Shown: positions 1 to 6,335 of the stretch, piece by piece | How positions within the stretch are numbered: position 1 is the stretch's first letter | Layout: each line of letters opens with the position of its first letter | Source of the DNA: Mollicutes bacterium | GTDB taxonomy: Bacteria; Bacillota_I; Bacilli_A; Izemoplasmatales; Izemoplasmataceae | DNA length: 6,335 bases | NCBI GenBank assembly: GCA_003551405.1 | Contig: PUMO01000055.1 | Span: forward strand, 1-6,335 | Direction: 5' to 3' | Notes under the pieces: generated by a model | What the model was told of the DNA's origin: nothing | Seen by the model: only the letters and a program-made list of their open reading frames with translations | Database searches by the model: none | Position numbers and translations under genes: made by a program

Positions 1-717
1 AGAAAACGCCATAGCGCCACCAGTACCGTTTCTAGAAAAATCAGCGCAATTAAAGGCTTTCATCAATTCATTGTGGATGAAAAGATTGTTGATGACAATG
101 TTGTCCTCTCTATTCACCGCCCGAAACAATCCAAATCATTGCCAGAAGTCCTTTCAATCGAAGAAATGGAACGTTTGCTTGAATCGGCAAGCGGGGACAG
201 TCCACTGAATGCGCGCAATGTTGCGATGATTGAACTGCTTTATGGCAGTGGACTGAGAATATCTGAACTATTAAGTTTAACCACCGACATGCTTCATATC
301 AATGAAGGCGTTGTGCATGTGATGGGCAAAGGCGGAAAAGAAAGAATGGTTCCCCTTGGTAATCAAGCACAACAAGCATTGAAACATTACTTGGAAGATG
401 GACGATTACAACTTACCCAGGTCCCAACCCCGCATGTCTTTTTAAATCAACGCGGTAAACCCTTGAGTCGTGTTGGATTCTTTAAAATTTTACGCGATAT
501 TGCCAAAAATGCGGGCATCGACAAAAAAGTCTCGCCCCACACCCTCAGACATTCCTTTGCGTCCCATCTGCTTGAAGGCGGCGTGGATTTGCGCTACGTC
601 CAAGAGCTCCTTGGACACAGTTCCATAGCAACCACTGAACTTTATACCCATATAAACAAACAACAACTTATCGCGGTGTATGATCAATATCACCCGCATG
701 CTAAAAGGAGAGATTAA
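1..717 (+). CDS. xerD: Site-specific tyrosine recombinase XerD (5'-truncated by window edge)
   Basis: XerD is a cytoplasmic tyrosine recombinase that works with XerC at dif sites to resolve chromosome dimers. The frame is open from base 1, giving 238 residues; about 60 N-terminal residues are missing compared with E. coli XerD. Residues 1-45 are the end of the N-terminal DNA-binding domain (TVSRKISAIKGFHQF). The catalytic domain follows, with all expected residues in window numbering: Arg86 (GSGLRISEL), Lys110 (GKGGKER), His180 and Arg183 (HTLRH), His206 (LLGHSS) and nucleophile Tyr215 (ELYTH). Their spacing matches E. coli XerD except for a two-residue deletion between Lys and His. A GTG at 73 is not the start, because conserved domain sequence continues upstream. 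XerD rather than XerC rests on the adjacent deoB, an order known from Bacillus, and on the C-terminal VYDQYHPHA, similar to the XerD ending; a paralogous Xer or integrase-type enzyme is less likely. Confidence 0.93.
   Translation, partial: RKRHSATSTVSRKISAIKGFHQFIVDEKIVDDNVVLSIHRPKQSKSLPEVLSIEEMERLLESASGDSPLNARNVAMIELLYGSGLRISELLSLTTDMLHINEGVVHVMGKGGKERMVPLGNQAQQALKHYLEDGRLQLTQVPTPHVFLNQRGKPLSRVGFFKILRDIAKNAGIDKKVSPHTLRHSFASHLLEGGVDLRYVQELLGHSSIATTELYTHINKQQLIAVYDQYHPHAKRRD
704..712 (+). promoter_or_regulatory. Ribosome-binding site of deoB inside the xerD 3' end
   Basis: AAAGGAGAG lies 7 bases before the deoB ATG at 720 and is entirely within the last codons of xerD. It fixes the deoB start and, with only two bases between the xerD stop and the deoB ATG, makes translational coupling likely. 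No separate promoter is evident in front of deoB. Confidence 0.85.
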
Positions 718-719
718 CA

Positions 720-1895
720 ATGTATAACAGAGTATTTTTAATTGTCATCGACAGCGTAGGCTGTGGTGAAATGCCAGATGCCAAAGCATTTGGTGATGAA
801 GGCACCAACACAATTCGCAATATTTCCCTCGACCAAGGTGGAATCACCTTACCTGTGATGGAAAAAATGGGGTATGGCAACCTTACAGACATCAAGGGTG
901 TGCGTCCAGTTGAAAATGTCAATGCCAACTATACACGCATGAAAGAAATGTCTAACGGTAAAGACACGATGACTGGACACTGGGAAATTATGGGCCTTAA
1001 AATTACAGAGCCTTTTCAGACCTTTACAGAAAATGGGTTTCCCCAGGAACTCATCGATGAGCTTTCCAAGCGAACTGGAAGGAATATCGTAGGCAATAAA
1101 GCCGCCAGTGGAACTGACATTTTAGACGAATACGGGGAACATCAAATGAAAACCGGTGATTTGATAGTTTACACGTCTGCGGACAGTGTGCTACAAATTG
1201 CAGGTCATGAAGACATCATCGGTGTGGACTGCCTTTATGAAGCGTGCGAAATTGCACGGGAACTTACGCGGGATGAGAAATATAAAATCGGCCGCGTCAT
1301 CGCCCGTCCATTTGTAGGTGAGAAGAAAGGCGCATTCACACGCACTTCCAACCGTCATGATTATGCGCTCAAACCGTTTGACAAGACGACGCTAGACTTC
1401 CTTGAAGAAGGCGGCTACGATGTGGTGGGCTTTGGAAAAATTGAAGACATTTACGACGGTGAAGGCATTACGGAAAGTTACCGTCAAGAAGACAATGTCG
1501 ATGGAATGAATAACTACATTGCCTATGCAAAAAACGATTTTAAAGGGCTTGCCTTTTTAAACCTCGTTGATTTTGACGCCAAATATGGGCACCGCCGCGA
1601 CCCTAAGGGCTATAAAGAGGCGCTTGAAACCTTTGATGCACAATTAAAACCCCTTATGGAAGAAATTAAGGAAGATGATTTATTGATCATCACCGCAGAT
1701 CACGGCAACGACCCAACGCACACAGGGACGGATCATACCCGTGAGTATGTCCCCTTGTTTATTTATAACCCTACCCTTAAGGGTGGTCCCATCAATGAAC
1801 GTGATACGTTTGCGGATATCGCCGCAACCATTAGTGATAATTTCAACGTTAAGGCACCAAAATATGGTACCAGCTTCTTAAAAGAAATTAAGTAA
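720..1895 (+). CDS. deoB: Phosphopentomutase (EC 5.4.2.7)
   Basis: DeoB interconverts ribose 1-phosphate and ribose 5-phosphate, and the deoxy forms, linking nucleoside phosphorolysis to the pentose phosphate pathway. It is a cytoplasmic, Mn-dependent member of the alkaline phosphatase superfamily. The 391-residue length is typical. Residues equivalent to the B. cereus active site are all present: Asp11 (VIDSVG), phosphorylated Thr83 (GKDTMTGHWE), Asp286 and His291 (VDFDAKYGH), Asp327 and His328 (TADHGND) and His339 (GTDHTREYV). Other conserved blocks include GNKAASGT, YTSADSVLQIA, GRVIARPFVG and NRHDYALKP. The ATG at 720 has a good ribosome-binding site at 704-712. It is probably co-transcribed with xerD. 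In B. subtilis a purine nucleoside phosphorylase gene follows; here a terminator and convergent genes follow, so any phosphorylase partner lies elsewhere. The gene appears intact and functional. Confidence 0.98.
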   Translation: MYNRVFLIVIDSVGCGEMPDAKAFGDEGTNTIRNISLDQGGITLPVMEKMGYGNLTDIKGVRPVENVNANYTRMKEMSNGKDTMTGHWEIMGLKITEPFQTFTENGFPQELIDELSKRTGRNIVGNKAASGTDILDEYGEHQMKTGDLIVYTSADSVLQIAGHEDIIGVDCLYEACEIARELTRDEKYKIGRVIARPFVGEKKGAFTRTSNRHDYALKPFDKTTLDFLEEGGYDVVGFGKIEDIYDGEGITESYRQEDNVDGMNNYIAYAKNDFKGLAFLNLVDFDAKYGHRRDPKGYKEALETFDAQLKPLMEEIKEDDLLIITADHGNDPTHTGTDHTREYVPLFIYNPTLKGGPINERDTFADIAATISDNFNVKAPKYGTSFLKEIK

Positions 1896-1902
1896 ACAAA
1901 CA

Positions 1903-1940
1903 AAAACGCCAAGTGAGACAATGTGTCTGCTTGGCGTTTT
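1903..1940. terminator. Bidirectional intrinsic terminator between convergent genes
   Basis: The arms AAAACGCCAAG (1903-1913) and CTTGGCGTTTT (1930-1940) are perfectly complementary over 11 bp. An inner stem, AGACA (1916-1920) with TGTCT (1924-1928), extends the hairpin around a small internal bulge to an ATG loop. On the plus strand it ends in TTTTATTGTTTG; on the minus strand it ends in TTTTTGTTTGTTT, so it can end deoB transcripts and those of the convergent coiled-coil gene. The minus-strand stop codon (1941-1939) overlaps the base of the stem. Confidence 0.92.
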
Positions 1941-4827
1941 ATTGTTTGTATTTGCGTTTCACGGTTCGCAGTTGTGTGTGCTTCTCAGCATCCAAATCCT
2001 TCTTGATTCTTTGTTCGCGTTGTTTTTGTAGGGACGCAAATTTTTTTATGTGCTTTTGGTAAGCCCGGTTGGCAGGTTTTAGGTGATTGTTAAGTGTTTT
2101 ATGCATGGATTTTTGTTTGTTTTTAAGGGTTTGAAGTTGGTTTAATACATGTGATTTTAGGTTTTCACGTTCTGAAGCTTTTGTCTTTTTAAGTTGGGTT
2201 ATCGCAGACTCGATGGATTTCTTTGTTGCGGTTTGGTCCATGGTTCTTTGGTTTTTCTTAAGGGTATTGAGCGCTGTTTCATGTTGGGTAAGGAATTGTT
2301 CGCGCTTGGTTTGAATGGCACTTTTGTGTTTATCTTTTGTCTTTTTAAGCGCCTCAATCGTTTGTTTGGTGGTGTTTGAAATTTCATCTTTTTTGGCTTT
2401 AAGCGCCTCGATGCGTTCATCGCGTTCAGTGGTTTCGTGAATGGTTGCAAGTTTCTCTTCCAGCTCTTCAAGGCGTTTTTTAGGGCCGGCAATTTTTTCT
2501 TCATAGAGTGCTTTGGCTTCCTTGATGGATTCATCCAAACGATTTTTAGCTGTTTCATGGGCGGAAGATTCCACAGTTGAAGAAAGTGATGTATCTGATT
2601 TGTTTTCTTTATATTGTTTGAGTTTTTCTTCACTGTTTTTAAGCATGGCTTCAAATGTTTCAACTGTTTTATCACGAATATTTTCAGCGTCTTCCCGCGC
2701 TTTCTTAGCACGTTCATCCGCATTATTCAGTTGTTTTTGATATCGCGCGACATAAGGGTCCTTGGCTTCTTTGTCATCGATGGCATTGAGTTTTTCCTGG
2801 TAATGCGCCCGCAGTTTTTCTTCGCGTTCTTTTAGGGAACGTTTTTCTTTGTCATCGGTAAAAAGGGCTTGTTTGTAGGCGAGGTCTTCAAGTTTTTGAT
2901 CACGTTCTTTTTTAATATTGTAGCGGTCTGTTTTATAGGGCTGTTGGTATTCGTTTAATTTTTCCTGGGCATACTCGCGTTCTTTTTTGCGGGTGGTTTC
3001 AATGTTTTCAAGGCGCAAGTCATACTCACTGTGCGCATATTTGATTTGTTGTTTGGCGAAATTGATCTGACTTTCAAGTGTGGTAGAAATCATGGCTTCA
3101 TTGACATCATGTCCAATGTTGAGGCGCTCAGCTTGTACTTTGGTCAAATCGATTTCATTATCATAAAGCGACTGCACCTTTAAAAGTTGCAGTTCATATT
3201 CTTTGTCCGCAAGGGCAATCAATGCGTGTTGATAAATTTTTTCGCTTTGTATGTCTTCTTCCTGATTAAGGGCATCAATCAGATGTCGGTTGGTTTCATC
3301 GGTGATTTGCTTATCGATCTTTGCCCGTTGTTGATGCGCATCCTTTTTGTGTGCATGGGTGAGTATTTCATGTTTGATTGATTCGCCCAAGAGCGCATCA
3401 TCAAATGTTTTTAAACGGAAGCGTTTGGTGAGATAAAGGTGGGTTTCTCTTAAGTTGGTTTCCACTTCACCAATCTCTTGATTCATAGTCTGTTCTAAAT
3501 GTAAAAACGTTTCTTGACGCGTGATTAAGAGGTTATCAAGTGCACGCTTGAAAGCGATGATGTCATCAAGCAGTGATTTGAACTTATCGGATTGCGTGGC
3601 AATGGTATGCATAAGTTTTTGATTGAAGTTTTCATCATCCGCAAGGGCTTTGGCGTCTTCACGCAATTTGAAACGTTCTTTGGAATCGTTTTTGCCAATG
3701 CGTTCCTTTTCGATTTTGAATTTGTGTTCGTAAAGTTTTTCGATGTATTCCTTTTCAAGCGCGTAAAGCTTTTTATCGATGGCCTTGCTTTTTGGGGCAA
3801 CTTTGGCTTCGGCCTTTTTGAGAAGTTTTTCTTCAAAAAGCCCTTCTGATAGACGTTGTTTGCGATTATATTCATGCAAAAGCTCCTTGGCTTTTGTCTG
3901 ATCGCCAACTTTATCAGCCTTAATGATGCGCAACCGTAAGTCTTTTAAGTCGCTTTCAAGATTTTGTTTAGATTGACGTTCCGCATCGACCCTGGATTTA
4001 TGTTTGTGCTTGAGCTTGTTAAAGGTTGTGGTTTTGATATTGTTTTTTTGTTCAATGAGTTCATCGCGTCGTTGATAAAACCAATCATCCAGCGTCTTTC
4101 GTTCCTGGTTCAGTTGTTCATGGCGTTTTTTGAATGTTGATTCAATACGGTTATCAAGACTTTGTTCAGCCTTTTCACCTTGCAATACATGCATGCGCGC
4201 GTCATCAAGTGCTTCAAAATCACTGGTCAATGCGTCAATGGATGCACTCAAGGTTTTAAGACTTTTCATGTGTTTTGTAAAGGTATCTTTAAGTGAATGA
4301 TAATCTTTATGGTCAGCTTCAAAAAAGGCGGTCATATCAGCGGCGTTTTGATCGATCAGATGAATGATCTGTGCTTTGAACGTGTCCATGACCGGTGTGA
4401 TGTGTGTATGTTTTTCACCGTGGCTTTTAAGCATGGAAAACAGGCGGTCTTTTAATGTGGTTACATGGGTTGAAGCCTCACCCTTCATGAAAATGTCAAT
4501 ATTTTTTTGGCGCATCTCCTGAAGCGCTTCATAGATACGATTTTTTGCATCCAGCATGTAGTTGAGCTGTTCCATGGTGGTGTCGTTTTCTTTTTGGTTA
4601 ATTTCCGTTTTGAGCCGTTCAATTTCTTTGTTTAAAATGCTCAGTTTCCGCTGGCTTTCTTCCATGCGGCGTTGATGGGCCTTTTTGACTTTTTGATTGG
4701 CGTCCACCACTTCACGTATCAAGTCTTGCAAAAGTTCGCTTTCTTTTTGCAGGTCTTGATCGATGAGCGCGCTTAATGTGTGGTCGGCTTTGGGTTTTAA
4801 TTTATTGTTGTCAGCGTTGTTAGCCAT
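1939..4827 (-). CDS. Large coiled-coil protein of unknown function (962 aa, basic C-terminus)
   Basis: I do not recognise this family. The 962-residue product is almost entirely charged, helix-favouring sequence (K, E, L, A, Q, D) with no cysteine, one tryptophan (Trp249) and only seven prolines (12, 145, 345, 630, 691, 782, 918). Residues 346-629 contain none, so long rod-like helices are likely. There is no signal peptide, membrane segment or Walker motif, which argues against an SMC or Rad50 ATPase despite the resemblance of such coiled coils. A serine-rich, less helical stretch at about 741-757 probably separates a long rod from a shorter C-terminal helical part. Residues 821-962 are very basic, roughly 38 Lys/Arg against 12 Asp/Glu, which would suit binding to nucleic acid, membrane lipid or an acidic partner. 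The ATG at 4827 is set by a perfect ribosome-binding site 7 bases upstream. It is the second gene of an operon with the coiled-coil gene starting beyond 6335. A cytoplasmic structural or scaffolding role is inference only. Confidence 0.93.
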   Translation of the reverse strand: MANNADNNKLKPKADHTLSALIDQDLQKESELLQDLIREVVDANQKVKKAHQRRMEESQRKLSILNKEIERLKTEINQKENDTTMEQLNYMLDAKNRIYEALQEMRQKNIDIFMKGEASTHVTTLKDRLFSMLKSHGEKHTHITPVMDTFKAQIIHLIDQNAADMTAFFEADHKDYHSLKDTFTKHMKSLKTLSASIDALTSDFEALDDARMHVLQGEKAEQSLDNRIESTFKKRHEQLNQERKTLDDWFYQRRDELIEQKNNIKTTTFNKLKHKHKSRVDAERQSKQNLESDLKDLRLRIIKADKVGDQTKAKELLHEYNRKQRLSEGLFEEKLLKKAEAKVAPKSKAIDKKLYALEKEYIEKLYEHKFKIEKERIGKNDSKERFKLREDAKALADDENFNQKLMHTIATQSDKFKSLLDDIIAFKRALDNLLITRQETFLHLEQTMNQEIGEVETNLRETHLYLTKRFRLKTFDDALLGESIKHEILTHAHKKDAHQQRAKIDKQITDETNRHLIDALNQEEDIQSEKIYQHALIALADKEYELQLLKVQSLYDNEIDLTKVQAERLNIGHDVNEAMISTTLESQINFAKQQIKYAHSEYDLRLENIETTRKKEREYAQEKLNEYQQPYKTDRYNIKKERDQKLEDLAYKQALFTDDKEKRSLKEREEKLRAHYQEKLNAIDDKEAKDPYVARYQKQLNNADERAKKAREDAENIRDKTVETFEAMLKNSEEKLKQYKENKSDTSLSSTVESSAHETAKNRLDESIKEAKALYEEKIAGPKKRLEELEEKLATIHETTERDERIEALKAKKDEISNTTKQTIEALKKTKDKHKSAIQTKREQFLTQHETALNTLKKNQRTMDQTATKKSIESAITQLKKTKASERENLKSHVLNQLQTLKNKQKSMHKTLNNHLKPANRAYQKHIKKFASLQKQREQRIKKDLDAEKHTQLRTVKRKYKQ

Positions 4828-4834
4828 GCGCGGG

Positions 4835-4842
4835 CCTCCTTA
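4835..4842 (-). promoter_or_regulatory. Ribosome-binding site fused to the upstream stop codon
   Basis: Read on the minus strand, 4842-4835 is TAAGGAGG, a complete match to the 16S anti-Shine-Dalgarno sequence, 7 bases before the ATG at 4827. Its TAA is the stop codon of the upstream coiled-coil gene. Ribosomes ending the first gene therefore stop on the initiation signal of the second, which suggests translational coupling and production of both proteins together. Confidence 0.93.
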
Positions 4843-6335
4843 ATGAGAAGTAGTGGATGTGATGTCATCAATGGTGGACTGAATGTGATTATCAATCATG
4901 GTTGTGTGGGCGTTTTTGATGTTTTCAATAGATTCAAACCCATCACGGGTAATGGCATCGATGTTTTGATAATGATTTTCAATGGTAGAAATCAATTGTT
5001 CAAAGGCTTCTTGGTAGGCATCATAAACCCCGTATTCCTTTTCTTTAACAAACGTTTGGAGATAATCAAATCGTTTTTGCTTGATTTGAATGGTATCGTT
5101 GAGTTCTCGCGAGACTTTGTCAATTTGTTCATCAAGCTGTGATTTGGAGCTTGTAATTTGGTCTTCAAATGCATTGAGTTTCTTATTGAGTTTTTCGTTG
5201 GCGTCTTCCTTGGCGGTTTCTTTTTCTTGTTTGGCATCTTCAATGATTTGATTTTGTTGTTCACTGACAAGATTGTAGTGTTCCTGGTTGGCTTCCAATG
5301 TATCTTGCAAGGTGTTTTCGCTCATTTCAAGCTCCACATTGGCATTGTTTATGCTTTGTTCATAAAGCGCACGTGACTGTTCAAGGCGCTCACTGATTTT
5401 ATTGAGCTGTGCTTGATATTTTTCTTCAATTTGTGTTGCATAGGTCTTGAATGTTTCTTCAAGCGTCTCCATATCGCTTGCATAGGTATTTTCAATGGTG
5501 GTTTTTTGGGTTTCAAGCCAAGTGTCCAGTGCGTCTTTTTCCTCTTGAAGTGTTTTCAGTCTGTCTTCAAGTTTGATTTTTTGACCGTATTGTTCGTTAA
5601 GGGCGTCTTCAAAAGCTTCTGTGCGCGATGCTTCAATGGCGTCAAGCGCCGCGTCACGTTTTGATTTTGCGGTTTTTAACGCGTCTTCCACAGGGCTTTT
5701 TTCAGTGTGATATCGTGATGTTTCTTCAGTGATAGACTGCTCATAAGAATCTTTCGCTTTTTGTAAGCGTTCCTGGTCCTGTGCAGTGAGCGGGTCAAAC
5801 CAATGATTAAGTGTGTTTTCAAATGTTTCATAAGCTTTACTGTGAATTGTAAAGGCGTTATTTAGTGCAGACGACACCAATTTACGCAACGTTTTAAGTG
5901 ATGTGTGGCCCTTTTGTTCAACGCTTTTTAAGGGCACGTTGAGCGCATTGACAAGATCATTTTCATAAGCGTCAAACACTTCAGCAACATCTTTTTTTGC
6001 GTGTTTCGCCTCACTTTTTAATTTTTCGCGTTGTTGATGAAGTCGACGTTTACGCGTATGTTTTTCATCAATGATTTTCAAGTGTTTCTCAAGCGTGGTG
6101 TCGATTGCCTCTTCAAGGGTTTGTTTCATATCTTCAATGGGTGCTTTAAGCGCGTTTTTATTGATGGTTTTAATTGGTGTGAGAATGGTCTTTAGCTCAG
6201 CCTCATCATGGGTGAAGGCATTGTTTGAAAAGTGGGATTCAAGGTCGTCAATGGCCGCTTTGATTGGCGTGATGCGTTGTTGTTTTAAGTCGTTGACGCT
6301 TTCAATGTTTTTATGGGCTTGACGCGTCAACGACA
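4840..6335 (-). CDS. Coiled-coil protein of unknown function (N-terminus beyond window edge)
   Basis: The frame is open to the window edge; at least 497 residues are visible and the true start is not. A TTG at 6330 could be read as a start, but no ribosome-binding site can be checked there, and Ser follows directly upstream in frame. Residues are numbered from that TTG. The product is helix-favouring, lacks cysteine, and has two tryptophans (177, 271) and six prolines, all at or before residue 213, so the last 283 residues could form an unbroken rod. Near the N-terminal end TPIK occurs twice, 30 residues apart (21 and 51), followed by APIED at 63. The visible part is acidic, about 95 Asp/Glu to 66 Lys/Arg, with nearly all the excess after residue 240. 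No membrane segment, signal peptide or nucleotide-binding motif is seen, though the missing N-terminus could hold one. It stops 12 bases before the next coiled-coil gene and is surely co-transcribed with it. Function unknown; a structural partner of that protein is inferred. Confidence 0.9.
   Translation of the reverse strand, partial: SLTRQAHKNIESVNDLKQQRITPIKAAIDDLESHFSNNAFTHDEAELKTILTPIKTINKNALKAPIEDMKQTLEEAIDTTLEKHLKIIDEKHTRKRRLHQQREKLKSEAKHAKKDVAEVFDAYENDLVNALNVPLKSVEQKGHTSLKTLRKLVSSALNNAFTIHSKAYETFENTLNHWFDPLTAQDQERLQKAKDSYEQSITEETSRYHTEKSPVEDALKTAKSKRDAALDAIEASRTEAFEDALNEQYGQKIKLEDRLKTLQEEKDALDTWLETQKTTIENTYASDMETLEETFKTYATQIEEKYQAQLNKISERLEQSRALYEQSINNANVELEMSENTLQDTLEANQEHYNLVSEQQNQIIEDAKQEKETAKEDANEKLNKKLNAFEDQITSSKSQLDEQIDKVSRELNDTIQIKQKRFDYLQTFVKEKEYGVYDAYQEAFEQLISTIENHYQNIDAITRDGFESIENIKNAHTTMIDNHIQSTIDDITSTTSH

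Noticed and set aside
73..75. GTG as the start of xerD
   Set aside because: The frame is open upstream to base 1 and encodes conserved XerD N-terminal domain sequence; the gene is cut by the window edge.
1..717. Phage or mobile-element integrase
   Set aside because: The Xer-type catalytic domain, the adjacent housekeeping deoB and the lack of att repeats or other phage genes favour chromosomal XerD.
1773..1784. Perfect 12-bp palindrome ACCCTTAAGGGT
   Set aside because: It lies inside conserved deoB coding sequence and has no further symmetry or second copy, so chance or codon constraint explains it.
2199..2723. 174-codon minus-strand open frame inside the 962-residue coiled-coil gene
   Set aside because: It is a shifted frame of a Lys/Glu-rich gene, where A-rich codons give few stops. 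Its product is an implausible Lys, Asn and Pro mix; the other long antisense and shifted frames here are shadows for the same reason.
4043..4049. Seven-base A runs on the coding strand (also 2041-2047 and 4502-4508) forming A AAA AAN slippery heptamers
   Set aside because: They arise from Gln-Lys-Asn and Ile-Lys-Lys codons in an A-rich gene; I saw no paired downstream structure, and the zero frame continues as a full-length coiled coil.
1939..4827. SMC or Rad50-type chromosome segregation ATPase
   Set aside because: No Walker A (GxxGxGKS/T), signature or Walker B motif is present at either end, and there is no central glycine-rich hinge.
6328..6330. TTG as the true start of the upstream coiled-coil gene
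   Set aside because: The frame continues to the window edge and the region needed to judge a ribosome-binding site is outside the window, so the gene is treated as partial.

Overview
The window holds four genes: two rightward housekeeping genes (xerD, deoB) and, facing them, two leftward genes for large coiled-coil proteins of unknown function. A shared hairpin terminator separates the pairs. The outer genes run off the window: xerD lacks its 5' end at base 1, and the upstream coiled-coil gene lacks its 5' end at base 6335.

The organism looks like a low-to-moderate-GC member of the Bacillota or a related wall-less lineage. The xerD-deoB order matches that of Bacillus-type genomes (established knowledge). 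Shine-Dalgarno sequences are strong, and DeoB lines up with the Bacillus cereus enzyme, including its metal-site residues. Tryptophan is encoded by TGG and no gene needs TGA read through, so this is not a code-4 Mycoplasma or Spiroplasma. A more exact placement (for example Acholeplasma- or Izemoplasma-like) would be a guess.

Layout: 1-717, XerD tyrosine recombinase with all six catalytic residues; 720-1895, phosphopentomutase DeoB, two bases after xerD and probably co-transcribed; 1903-1940, a long hairpin with T-rich tails on both strands that can end transcription from both sides; 4827 down to 1939, a 962-residue cysteine-free helical protein with a very basic C-terminus; 6335 down to 4840, at least 497 residues of a second cysteine-free helical protein, acidic in its C-terminal half. 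No stretch over 40 bases lies outside genes.

XerD acts in chromosome dimer resolution and DeoB in nucleoside salvage; their adjacency is conserved but not clearly functional. The coiled-coil pair is the unexplained part. The two genes form an operon with the upstream stop codon built into the downstream ribosome-binding site. Both products lack cysteine and all three of their tryptophans sit in a similar short motif, which hints at common ancestry or a shared structural element. No ATPase, membrane or enzyme motif was found in either, so a structural or scaffolding role is the most that can be inferred.
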